Part shown: in pieces, positions 17,145 through 25,411 of the stretch
Position numbering within the stretch: position 1 is the stretch's first letter
Layout: each line of letters starts with the position of its first letter
Source of the DNA: Verrucomicrobiota bacterium
Lineage (GTDB): Bacteria; Verrucomicrobiota; Verrucomicrobiia; JADLBR01
Reading direction: 5' to 3'
Assembly: GCA_029560585.1 (NCBI GenBank)
Contig: JAKQKQ010000106.1
Coordinates: 58,439-122,438 of the forward strand
Length of the DNA: 64,000 nucleotides
The notes under the pieces: model-generated
What the model was told of the DNA's origin: nothing
Seen by the model: the letters and a program-made list of their open reading frames with translations, nothing else
Database searches by the model: none
Made by a program: the position numbers and the translations under genes

Positions 17145-19421
17145 ATGCGCATCATCAGACCTCCCCTCCCCGATTTGATAGCAACGGCAGTACTCTTGGG
17201 GTCCCCACTGCCTGCGTTCGGCGCGACCGAAGCCGCACACGGATCGCAGCCGCCCACGCTCGCAACCGCACGAACCGCCGACGAGGACTGGGGCACATAT
17301 GCCATCGTCCCCGTTAGCGCGCAGGCGATGGTGCTGGAGGCCGTGGACTCGGGTCGCGCCGAGGGCACGGTCGTCTCGATCAATGCACCAACAGGTGGCG
17401 AAAATCAGAAATGGATCATCGCGCCGAAGGACGGACATTTCTTAACGATCAGGCCCGCCCATGATCCCTCGCTCGTGCTCGCCGCGAGTGACGGGGGCAC
17501 GAATAAGGGGACCTCCATCGTCCTCGAGAAAGACCTCGGACGACCGTGGCAACTGTGGGCGCTGATGAAGCACGAGGATGGCGGCTACTGCCTCACGCCA
17601 CAGCACGCACCCGCGCTCGGCCTCGATCACCTGGGCGGCAGGCCGAATCCTGGTGCAAAGATCGATCTCTGGACCTGCAACCCGACCGACCGGCACCTGC
17701 AGTGGTTCATCAGGCCGCTCGCCGGCACCGGCACCACCTCACAGCCTGCGACGGAAGGCGCGAGCACGTACGAGCCACCGGCGATCAACCAGGAGGACAT
17801 TCTGCCCGGCAGCACGAGCCAGTTCACCTTCGCGGAGAGCAAGATCTATCCTGGCACCATGCGCGATGTCACCGTCTTCATCCCCGCGCAGTACGACGGC
17901 AAGCGGCCAGCCTGTGTCTACGTGAAGACCGATGGCTTCAACCCGCGCGAGAAGGCGCTGATGGAAACGATGATCGCGACGAAGGAGATGCCGGTGACCG
18001 TCGGCGTATTCGTCCGGCCCGGCGAGTTGCCCGCGCCGATGAAGGGCGCGCTGGGCCGCCGCAACCGCTGCTACGAATACGACGGCGTTGGCGACGACAA
18101 TGTGCGCTTCCTCACCGACGAGTTGCTGCCCTTCGTCGTGAAGAAGTTCGGCCTCAACCTCTCAACCGACGGCAATGACCGATGTATCTCTGGCGGAAGC
18201 AGCGGCGGCATCGCGGCTTTCACCGCGGCGTGGCACCGGCCCGAGGCCTTCAGCCGCGTGTATGCGGCGAGCGGCAGCTGGGTCGCGTTCCGCGGCGGAC
18301 ACGAGTTTCCCACCATGGTGCGGAAATTCGAGGCGAGGCCCATCCGCGCCTTCCTCACCACGGCCACGCACGACATGGAGAACGCCGCGGGCGACTGGTT
18401 CCTGCTCGATCAAGAAATGGACAAGGCACTGAAGTTCTCGGGCTACGACTACCGCTTCCGGATCATCGATGGCCGCCACGGTGCTGGATACATCGACAAT
18501 TGGCGGGAGGGCATGGCGTATCTCTGGAGCGGATGGCCCGAGCGCGTGAAGGCGGGACCGAGCGCGCCGCGGGCGCAGGACATCCTGATCCCCGGCGAAG
18601 GCTGGCGGCTCTTGGCCGAGGGATTCAAGAGCACGCGCGGCCCCGCCTGCAATGCCAGCGGCGAGGTGTTCTTCGCCGACACCTCCAATAATAGGATTCA
18701 CCGAATCGACCTCGACGGAAACGTCCGGGAATTCGTCGCCGATGCGGGGCACGCTCACTGCGTCACCGTGGCTTCGGATGGCAGGCTATACAGCATCTCT
18801 GAGAAGTCCGGCCGTCTCATGAGCTACGATGCGTCGGGCGCCGCCACCATCGTCTTCGATGGCATTCGTGGTCACTCCATCCTCGCCGCGCCCGGCGAGG
18901 GATTATATGTTTCCAGCAATGGCGACAGCCCAGGTGAATCGGGCAAAGTCTGGTTCATCAAGGACGGCAAAAAGACGCTGGTCGATACGGGGCTGAAGTT
19001 CGCCACCGGACTGGCGTATCGTCCCGACCAATGGTTGCTCTCCGTGGCCGACGGTCATTCTAAATGGATCTATAGTTACCAGATGAACGCCGACGGCACG
19101 CTCGCAAACAAGGAACGATTCTTCCCGCTGCATGTCGCCGACTGGGATGATGACGCGGGCGCGGAATCCGTGTGCTACTCGATCGAAGGCCGACAGTTCA
19201 TCGCAACTCGCAGCGGCGTTCAAATAAGCGCCGATGACGGCCCCACGCAGATCATCGTCCCCGTGCCCGATCGAAGCCGCGTGATCGGCGTCTGCCTCGG
19301 CGGCAAGGAAAAGAACGTGCTCTTCGCCTTCTGCGGGAACCGAATCTGGAGCCGCAAGGTGCAGCATCACGCCATGGGCACTTTCGCGCCGTGGACGCGG
19401 GTCCCACCCACCAAGCTCTGA
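17145..19421 (+). CDS. Secreted fusion: ricin-type lectin, esterase, SMP-30-like lactonase
   Basis: The protein has 758 residues with a signal peptide. Residues about 45-190 form a ricin/RICIN-like beta-trefoil with QKWIIAPKDG, WQLWALMK and LQWFIRP repeats. Residues about 215-465 form an alpha/beta hydrolase of the enterochelin esterase-like type, with nucleophile Ser in SGGSSGG and a late His in DGRHG. Residues about 480-750 form a six-bladed SMP-30/gluconolactonase-like propeller (FFADTSNNRIHRIDLDGNVRE-like blades). A carbohydrate ester cleaved while the enzyme is held by the lectin is a reasonable inference. Confidence 0.85.
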   Translation: MRIIRPPLPDLIATAVLLGSPLPAFGATEAAHGSQPPTLATARTADEDWGTYAIVPVSAQAMVLEAVDSGRAEGTVVSINAPTGGENQKWIIAPKDGHFLTIRPAHDPSLVLAASDGGTNKGTSIVLEKDLGRPWQLWALMKHEDGGYCLTPQHAPALGLDHLGGRPNPGAKIDLWTCNPTDRHLQWFIRPLAGTGTTSQPATEGASTYEPPAINQEDILPGSTSQFTFAESKIYPGTMRDVTVFIPAQYDGKRPACVYVKTDGFNPREKALMETMIATKEMPVTVGVFVRPGELPAPMKGALGRRNRCYEYDGVGDDNVRFLTDELLPFVVKKFGLNLSTDGNDRCISGGSSGGIAAFTAAWHRPEAFSRVYAASGSWVAFRGGHEFPTMVRKFEARPIRAFLTTATHDMENAAGDWFLLDQEMDKALKFSGYDYRFRIIDGRHGAGYIDNWREGMAYLWSGWPERVKAGPSAPRAQDILIPGEGWRLLAEGFKSTRGPACNASGEVFFADTSNNRIHRIDLDGNVREFVADAGHAHCVTVASDGRLYSISEKSGRLMSYDASGAATIVFDGIRGHSILAAPGEGLYVSSNGDSPGESGKVWFIKDGKKTLVDTGLKFATGLAYRPDQWLLSVADGHSKWIYSYQMNADGTLANKERFFPLHVADWDDDAGAESVCYSIEGRQFIATRSGVQISADDGPTQIIVPVPDRSRVIGVCLGGKEKNVLFAFCGNRIWSRKVQHHAMGTFAPWTRVPPTKL

Positions 19422-19606
19422 GCCGCAACGCCAAGCGGCCAGTGCAGATAGGGGCAAGCGAATCAGCAGCGGCGCTGCTTCATGGTTCTCTCCCGCATTC
19501 ACTCGCCGCTGAATTTGATCGGGCGCGTCGTCACCGCGCCCGCTCTCTCGCCGGCGTCCATCGAGGCAAAGCCGTCGTCGCTCGTGGCGAGATCGAGACG
19601 GTTCTG

Positions 19607-21577
19607 CTACTTCTTGTCGCCTCGCAGACGATCCGCTGCCGCGTCACCGCACTTGGCCCAATCCGGATTCTTGGCTTTGTACTCCTGAAAGGCCTTATAC
19701 TCGACGGCCGTGATCCGCCCGTCGCCGTCAGCATCAATGACGGGGAACAACCAACCCCAGCCCGGCTTGCCAGCTCCCCACTCGGCCGCCGAGACAAGTC
19801 CATCGCCGTCCCTGTCGCAACCCTCCAGCAGAACTTCAAAAGTCAGCGGTCGCCCTCGACCACCCGTGCCCGAGCGGGGCGTCGCGGGAACTGGGCCGTC
19901 CCAGGCGAGTTTCTGCCCGGCGCGCCCGAGCGCCCCTCGAAATGCGGCCGGGTCGATCTGCTGCACAGCGGCGTTCTCATCGAGCGCCCGGACGGCGGCG
20001 ATGCCCGCTGACTCACCGCAGATCATGAACACCGGCTCCATCCGGGCAGAGGCATAGCCGAGATGGGAGGCGGAGAAGCACACCGGCACCAGGAGGTTGT
20101 CGCACTCATCCGGGCGTGGCGTGATGGCGCGATACGGGATCGGGTACGGGACGTCCGTCGGCCCCCGGCTTCCACCCACAAACATTTTGCCCTCGAGGCC
20201 CACGTACATCCGCCCGTCGCGCCGGAACCAGATCCGCCGCGCGGGATACGTGTCGATGCCGTACTGGGCGAGGCCGATGGGGTCCTCGATGTTCGCCCGG
20301 TTGTACACGTCGTGCGCCGTTATCGTGTAACGGCCGACAAGGCGCCGCGCCACCCGTATGTATAACTGGTGTGGCCACCCTCCAGTGTCGGCGTGGAATC
20401 GGCCGTCCAGCCCGATGGCGGCGGTGCGTCGGCGAAATGCTTCGGGCACGCGGGCGTCGGTGCTCATGAACGCATGCAGGCCCCGCAGGTAATCCTGGTG
20501 CTGCTTCCAGACCCGCGCCTTTTCCGCGGCATCGCCCGCAGCATAGCGGTGGCTTATGCCTACAGGCGCCATCGAGAACAGCGACTCGCGATGATAGTTC
20601 CATTCGCCCGAGTTCAACCATCCCGGGAAGATCCGCTCAAGCCGACGGAAGAGCTGCCCCTCATCCGGGGACGTCTCCACCAGGTATTTCACATATCGGC
20701 CCACAAGCTCGAAATCCGACGGGTCATAACCGTCCGGGGGCGTCAGGGGGATCCGCCGCGCCGGATCGTCCGTCGTATAGTAACGGTAGTTGTAGGCCTG
20801 CGTGTATTCGTCGGCCGCACCCGGCGCCTTGTCGTGCGCGTCTTCAACCCATTTGAGCAGGCCGCTCGAGGGGTCACCCGGCACCACGAAGGGATCGATC
20901 GGCGCCTCTTCCATGGGGGGCTGCACCCCGGCGGACTCCTCGCCAAACTCCCCGGCGGATTCGCGCCCCACCCTCCACGACACGCCCGCGCGCGGCATCA
21001 TGTCCCCCTCGTAACTGGCATCGATGAATATCTTCGCCGAAACCCGGAGGTTGGCGCCGGCCTTGGGTTCCGCCACGGGGCAACCCAGGGCATCGAACGG
21101 CGCGAGATCGAAAGTGGCCTCACGAATCCTCGCCCCCCGCTTGTCACATGCGGCGATGCGGTGCTCGAAGATCACCGGCACGCCACGCTCGCCAAGCAAC
21201 CTCTCAAAATCGCGGCGCACCTCGTCGGGGTTCATCTTGGACAGGGCGCCCCGCCCCACGTGGTCCCCTTCCCACTCGGGACTGCCCAGCGTCCGGAGGA
21301 GTTCGCGCGTTAGCCCGCCGGTCGCCGCATAATTGGGGCAATCCTGCATGGGCTTCAGGCCCGCACCGAGCATCCCGCCCACCCATCGACTCGGTTCGAC
21401 GATCACCACGCTGTGTCCCCCGCGCCGCACCGCGACGGCCGCCAAGATGCCCCCTGGCGTGGCACCGTACACGCAGACGTCGGCCATCTCCACGCGCGGC
21501 GCCTCTGTTCCTGCAGCTTCAGGCGACGGCGGGAGAAGGAGAATACCTGGGACAACCCACCAGAGAAGTCGGCGCAT
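19607..21577 (-). CDS. Secreted FAD-dependent oxidoreductase with C-terminal EF-hands
   Basis: The protein has 656 residues. A signal peptide precedes an FAD-binding Rossmann fold of the FAD_oxidored family: VCVYGATPGGILAAVAVRRG, then EPSRWVGGMLGAG, and near the end the flavin-closing block ICGESAGIAAVRAL. The last 80 residues hold two EF-hand loops, DRDGDGLVSAAEW and DADGDGRITAVEY. Start at ATG 21577 is chosen because the hydrophobic signal begins there. The family is common in PVC polysaccharide loci; the substrate is unknown. The EF-hands suggest calcium-dependent folding outside the cytoplasm. Confidence 0.88.
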   Translation of the reverse strand: MRRLLWWVVPGILLLPPSPEAAGTEAPRVEMADVCVYGATPGGILAAVAVRRGGHSVVIVEPSRWVGGMLGAGLKPMQDCPNYAATGGLTRELLRTLGSPEWEGDHVGRGALSKMNPDEVRRDFERLLGERGVPVIFEHRIAACDKRGARIREATFDLAPFDALGCPVAEPKAGANLRVSAKIFIDASYEGDMMPRAGVSWRVGRESAGEFGEESAGVQPPMEEAPIDPFVVPGDPSSGLLKWVEDAHDKAPGAADEYTQAYNYRYYTTDDPARRIPLTPPDGYDPSDFELVGRYVKYLVETSPDEGQLFRRLERIFPGWLNSGEWNYHRESLFSMAPVGISHRYAAGDAAEKARVWKQHQDYLRGLHAFMSTDARVPEAFRRRTAAIGLDGRFHADTGGWPHQLYIRVARRLVGRYTITAHDVYNRANIEDPIGLAQYGIDTYPARRIWFRRDGRMYVGLEGKMFVGGSRGPTDVPYPIPYRAITPRPDECDNLLVPVCFSASHLGYASARMEPVFMICGESAGIAAVRALDENAAVQQIDPAAFRGALGRAGQKLAWDGPVPATPRSGTGGRGRPLTFEVLLEGCDRDGDGLVSAAEWGAGKPGWGWLFPVIDADGDGRITAVEYKAFQEYKAKNPDWAKCGDAAADRLRGDKK

Positions 21578-21775
21578 ATGCAATTTGTAGGTTACCGCCA
21601 AATCTGGCCCGAGGCAACCGATGCCGCGCACCCGTCGCAGGCTGCGTTCGGGCTCCCCCGCTAACGGCTAGACCAGAATCCAAACCCGCAATGAGAGTGA
21701 ACGGCCCACCGGCAGCGGATTCTTTCTGCATTGGAAAGGGCCGGCCGGGGAGCCACGGACATTCACATCCCTTCT

Positions 21776-23893
21776 CTATTGGTTGCCTTCGATTCTCAAC
21801 GAACCGGGTTTCAGGATGAAACCGTCGGGCATGGAATAGTTTACCGCGCCGAAATTCACGGTGACGCAGACGCCATTAGCGAACGACGACTGCTGGACGG
21901 TCCGGTCCGCGCTCAGGATGCGGTGGCCGATCATTTCGGACTGCGCCGTGAGCTTAGATACCGGCTCGGCCACGCGGTAGCTGGCGAAAATCCGTTCGCG
22001 GAATTGGGGCCAATTGTCCGGGCTGACGACGTACATGGGCGGCGCTCCGTACAGCGCGTTGAACAAGTCCCGCTTGCCCCAGATCGCCGGCAACTTGTTG
22101 TTGTAATCGCCCCAATACCAGTAGGAGACGACGCAGTCGTGGTAAACGAGCTCGAACAACGGCAACCGATACGACTCGCCGGTCTGGTATTTGACGACAA
22201 CCGCCGGAGCCTCATCCCATATCTTCACCATATTCCGCCCCGCGTCGGGCACCCGGCAGACGATCAGGCTTAGCATGCCCTCGAAATAATCGCAGGACGG
22301 CACGAACGCTTCGTGCCCGGTTTCGGAACCGAGAACCAGGTTGAATTCCTCTCCGGGCAGCGTCAGCAGCTTCGCCTTGAACTCGCGGCTTTCCGACCGT
22401 GACGTTGGGTGCGCCGGGGACCAACACTCGGACCATGTTGAGCAGGCTGTTACGTCGATGAATCGGCCGCAATACGGCTTTGTCCTAAGTTCTTCCGCAA
22501 TCCGCTTCCGCGCGTAGGGAAGTGCCTGACGGTCGCAAAGCTGGTTGCAGCTGATCCGCGTAATCTCTTTCCCGTCGCGAAAGATTGGGTGGTTCAGCGG
22601 AACTTGCCAGCCGCAGGCGCGGGAGCCGTCGCGATTAAGACGCAAGTCCTGCGGAAACGCTTCCTTTGGCCACTCGTTCTTGATCGCGGTCAAATTGCCA
22701 TACTGCTCCGGGTCCATGACGTCCTGATAAATGTCGTACCGGCTGGACAGGGCGCCATCGATGGCGTTGATCTCTCGTACATGAGCTGCGTCCGATCCGG
22801 CACCGATAAGCAGCCGGTCCATGCCGTTGGCGCGCATCTCCCGATAGATCGCCAACTGCGCGTCCTTGAACCGCTGCGTCTCGGGCGACTCCCGATAATT
22901 CCCGGAGGCTTCTTCGTACAGGTTCTTGGACTCGCTGCTGAACTCGCCGGAAAGAACCCAGATATTCGCCGCGCCGAAGAGCTTCCCAAGATTGTCTTTT
23001 CTCGCCGGATTCCGCTTCATCTTCTCCGCGAACGGAACGACAAGGCCCCTTTCCTGCACGTATCGGCGATATCGCTTGCAGATGGCCACGTGCCCGCCAG
23101 TGTCAAAAAAGACGAACCGGAGCCGCCGGGCGCATCCAAACTTCTCCCGGTCCGCGCCCCAAACTTGACGGACGGCCAACAGGCGACCGTTCGAATTTGC
23201 CTTTTCGGAGTCTGTGGGAGATTGAGCGGGTCCGCCGAAAGCAGCCCCTGCGGCGCGCAGCAATTCGATTCCGGAATTATCCGCCGTCTCGCAGATCGCC
23301 ACATACGCGGAACCGCTGGTCGCTTCTCCAGATGGCATAATCCGATCTTCCGCCGCCGCGAAAAACGCCATCGTGACTCCGTGGCCGGAATAGTACGGGC
23401 GAACTCCCAACGGCGGGTCGGAGTCTTCAACGGGATACGAGATCCCTTCCCCGATCGGAACTATTATTCGATCGCCCGGCGTGGACTCAAACGCGGGGGG
23501 AAAGAAGATCGGCGTTTGGATCTCCGTTCCGGCCGGCGCGCAAAGCTCCACGGCGAGTTCCGGCTGGTCCGGTGCCAAACGAATTACCGCGCGGTAGCCT
23601 TTCGCCTGCCCGGGGAGAATCAGATCGAACGAGGCTGAATCCTTCGACAGTTGGAATCCCGACGTCTTGATGCCTGCGTCCAACTGCTTCCACACACGCG
23701 TTGTCCGCTTATCGACAACGTCGAATCGCGCGCCGGTTCCTGCGTCCGAACCCGAGTCAAACAGAACCCGCAGATACCCGTTTTCCAGGACTGCCGGCGT
23801 CGCGGAGTTCGCAGGTTCTTGGGCGGAAGCGCGGGAACAGGATATCAGTATCCCGACGGCAACCACAACCGCTGCTAGAATCAAACGCCTCAT
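21776..23893 (-). CDS. Secreted glycosidase-like protein (DUF5696/GH-like TIM barrel)
   Basis: The protein has 705 residues with a signal peptide; the ISC before its end could be a lipobox. An N-terminal beta domain of about 250 residues precedes a probable TIM-barrel region (about 280-600) with segments RLLIGAGSDAAH, GRFIDVTACSTWSECWSP and LVLGSETGHEAFVPSCDY. Asp and Glu in these strands are candidates for catalysis. This arrangement resembles DUF5696-type glycoside hydrolases, but I cannot assign a family with certainty. Base composition looks somewhat lower in GC than its neighbours. It stands apart by about 130-200 bp on both sides. Confidence 0.65.
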   Translation of the reverse strand: MRRLILAAVVVAVGILISCSRASAQEPANSATPAVLENGYLRVLFDSGSDAGTGARFDVVDKRTTRVWKQLDAGIKTSGFQLSKDSASFDLILPGQAKGYRAVIRLAPDQPELAVELCAPAGTEIQTPIFFPPAFESTPGDRIIVPIGEGISYPVEDSDPPLGVRPYYSGHGVTMAFFAAAEDRIMPSGEATSGSAYVAICETADNSGIELLRAAGAAFGGPAQSPTDSEKANSNGRLLAVRQVWGADREKFGCARRLRFVFFDTGGHVAICKRYRRYVQERGLVVPFAEKMKRNPARKDNLGKLFGAANIWVLSGEFSSESKNLYEEASGNYRESPETQRFKDAQLAIYREMRANGMDRLLIGAGSDAAHVREINAIDGALSSRYDIYQDVMDPEQYGNLTAIKNEWPKEAFPQDLRLNRDGSRACGWQVPLNHPIFRDGKEITRISCNQLCDRQALPYARKRIAEELRTKPYCGRFIDVTACSTWSECWSPAHPTSRSESREFKAKLLTLPGEEFNLVLGSETGHEAFVPSCDYFEGMLSLIVCRVPDAGRNMVKIWDEAPAVVVKYQTGESYRLPLFELVYHDCVVSYWYWGDYNNKLPAIWGKRDLFNALYGAPPMYVVSPDNWPQFRERIFASYRVAEPVSKLTAQSEMIGHRILSADRTVQQSSFANGVCVTVNFGAVNYSMPDGFILKPGSLRIEGNQ

Positions 23894-24019
23894 GCCGATA
23901 GGGAATTGGTTCTGGAGGGTCGGCGGCGTCGGCCTGCTCCCGTCGGGCTCCGGCCAAAGGGATCAGAATCCATGGGTGACGAGCTTCGTGTGGCCTGCCC
24001 CGTTCCTCCCAGATCTCCC

Positions 24020-25180
24020 TCAGCCAGCAAAGCTCGGCTCGCCCTCCTTCCGATACGGCTTCAATGCCTCGAATCGGTACTCGATCTCCGCGATGTCCTC
24101 CGGGGTCAGTTTCAGTTCCGAAAGGATGGGCGACGAGGGGATTGCGCTGCGAGGCCCGTAGCTCCGCGTGACCATCGTCCTGAATACGCCGAATTTCTTC
24201 CAGAGGTACAACTGGGCGCCGCGGAAGGTGCCTCCCGGAACGCTGTCGCTCAAATTCGTCATCAGGAGGAATTTGCTGTATGCGTCTCGGAGGGCGGTCG
24301 GATCCTCGCCGCTCTGCTGCAGTCCCCAGATACGGGTTAGGACGTCTGCGTACACGGCGCGCTCGGTGATCAGCCCTTCGGTGCCGAGTCGCGACTCGTG
24401 GAGCCAGCCGAGCCCGCCGCGGGCGCTGAACACGCGGCGGATGGGTGGCCGCGCCGCCAGCAGCGCACGTATCCGCGCGACGACGGACCCCGCTTCCTCC
24501 TTGACGTAGCCAAAGTGCGGGAACTCCTTGGCCAGTTCGATCAGGAGCGGCAGCGAGGGCGCCAACCCCTTGTAGGCAACGCCGCCCGTGGTCTGGAGGA
24601 TCACCGGCCGCTTCGCCACAGCCGCGAGCGCGCGCCAGTACTGGCGCAGGTCGGCCTCTGTCGTGCCCGAGTCCGGCGGCCGCGAGATGATCGCCGCCGG
24701 CGCCAGCTCCTCGGCATGCTTTGCGAAGACCAGCATCTCGTCGGTGTCCTTACCCTGCACGCCGAGGCACAGCGCCGTCCGCAGGCCGCGAGCCGCCTTG
24801 GCCAGGACCTCCATTCCCTGAAGCTTTTCGTCGGTCGTCAGCAGATCGACGCTGTCGCCCGACTGTGGCCAGATCATGCCCGGGCACCCGCCCCAGTCCA
24901 CGAACCGCGCCTGGTTGGCCAGCGCGTCGAAGTCTACCGCGCCCGATGCCGTGAAGGGCGTCGTCAGAATCGGAAACGGTCCTCGGACCCGCGGGTCTGC
25001 GGGGGCCGCGTTCGCGGGCTGGTCCGTCCGCTGCTCGCTTCCCAGGAGGGGCGTTCCACCGCCTATGCCCAACACGCCGGCCATCGCGGCCTCGAGCATC
25101 TGTCGCCTCGTTAAGTGCGATGCCGGGGACACAAAGCCCCTCGCTGACAAATGACGATAATCCAGTGGCTCAGTTTTCAT
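24020..25180 (-). CDS. Dihydrodipicolinate synthase-like protein with Tat signal
   Basis: The protein has 386 residues. The N-terminus has a twin-arginine motif (LTRRQML) and hydrophobic stretch, implying export in folded form. The DapA/NAL barrel starts PFPILTTPFTASGAVDFDAL, with the conserved TT pair. The Schiff-base Lys is in GYVKEEAG. The tyrosine of the YNxP motif is absent, and the equivalent strand reads ILQTTGG. This is therefore not a lysine-biosynthesis enzyme but probably an aldolase or lyase on a sugar-derived keto acid. AAAGGA lies ahead of the ATG. Exported DHDPS-like proteins recur in PVC bacteria. Confidence 0.85.
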   Translation of the reverse strand: MKTEPLDYRHLSARGFVSPASHLTRRQMLEAAMAGVLGIGGGTPLLGSEQRTDQPANAAPADPRVRGPFPILTTPFTASGAVDFDALANQARFVDWGGCPGMIWPQSGDSVDLLTTDEKLQGMEVLAKAARGLRTALCLGVQGKDTDEMLVFAKHAEELAPAAIISRPPDSGTTEADLRQYWRALAAVAKRPVILQTTGGVAYKGLAPSLPLLIELAKEFPHFGYVKEEAGSVVARIRALLAARPPIRRVFSARGGLGWLHESRLGTEGLITERAVYADVLTRIWGLQQSGEDPTALRDAYSKFLLMTNLSDSVPGGTFRGAQLYLWKKFGVFRTMVTRSYGPRSAIPSSPILSELKLTPEDIAEIEYRFEALKPYRKEGEPSFAG

Positions 25181-25411
25181 AGTTCAGATCCTTTGAAAGA
25201 GTGGTCTTCCTGCCGGCGCATACGATGTGGCAAATGTTCCACCCAGCCAAACCGACTGATCTTGCTCCCGGTGGCCCTGCGGGCGGAATGCGTCACGAAC
25301 GGCGTCCTGGGAGCCAGGACCCTGGGCAAGACCTCTCCGACCATGCTGGCAGGGTAGCGGGCGAACCACCGGAGGTCGAGCGGCATCCACCTTTTCCCCC
25401 TTTCACAAAGG

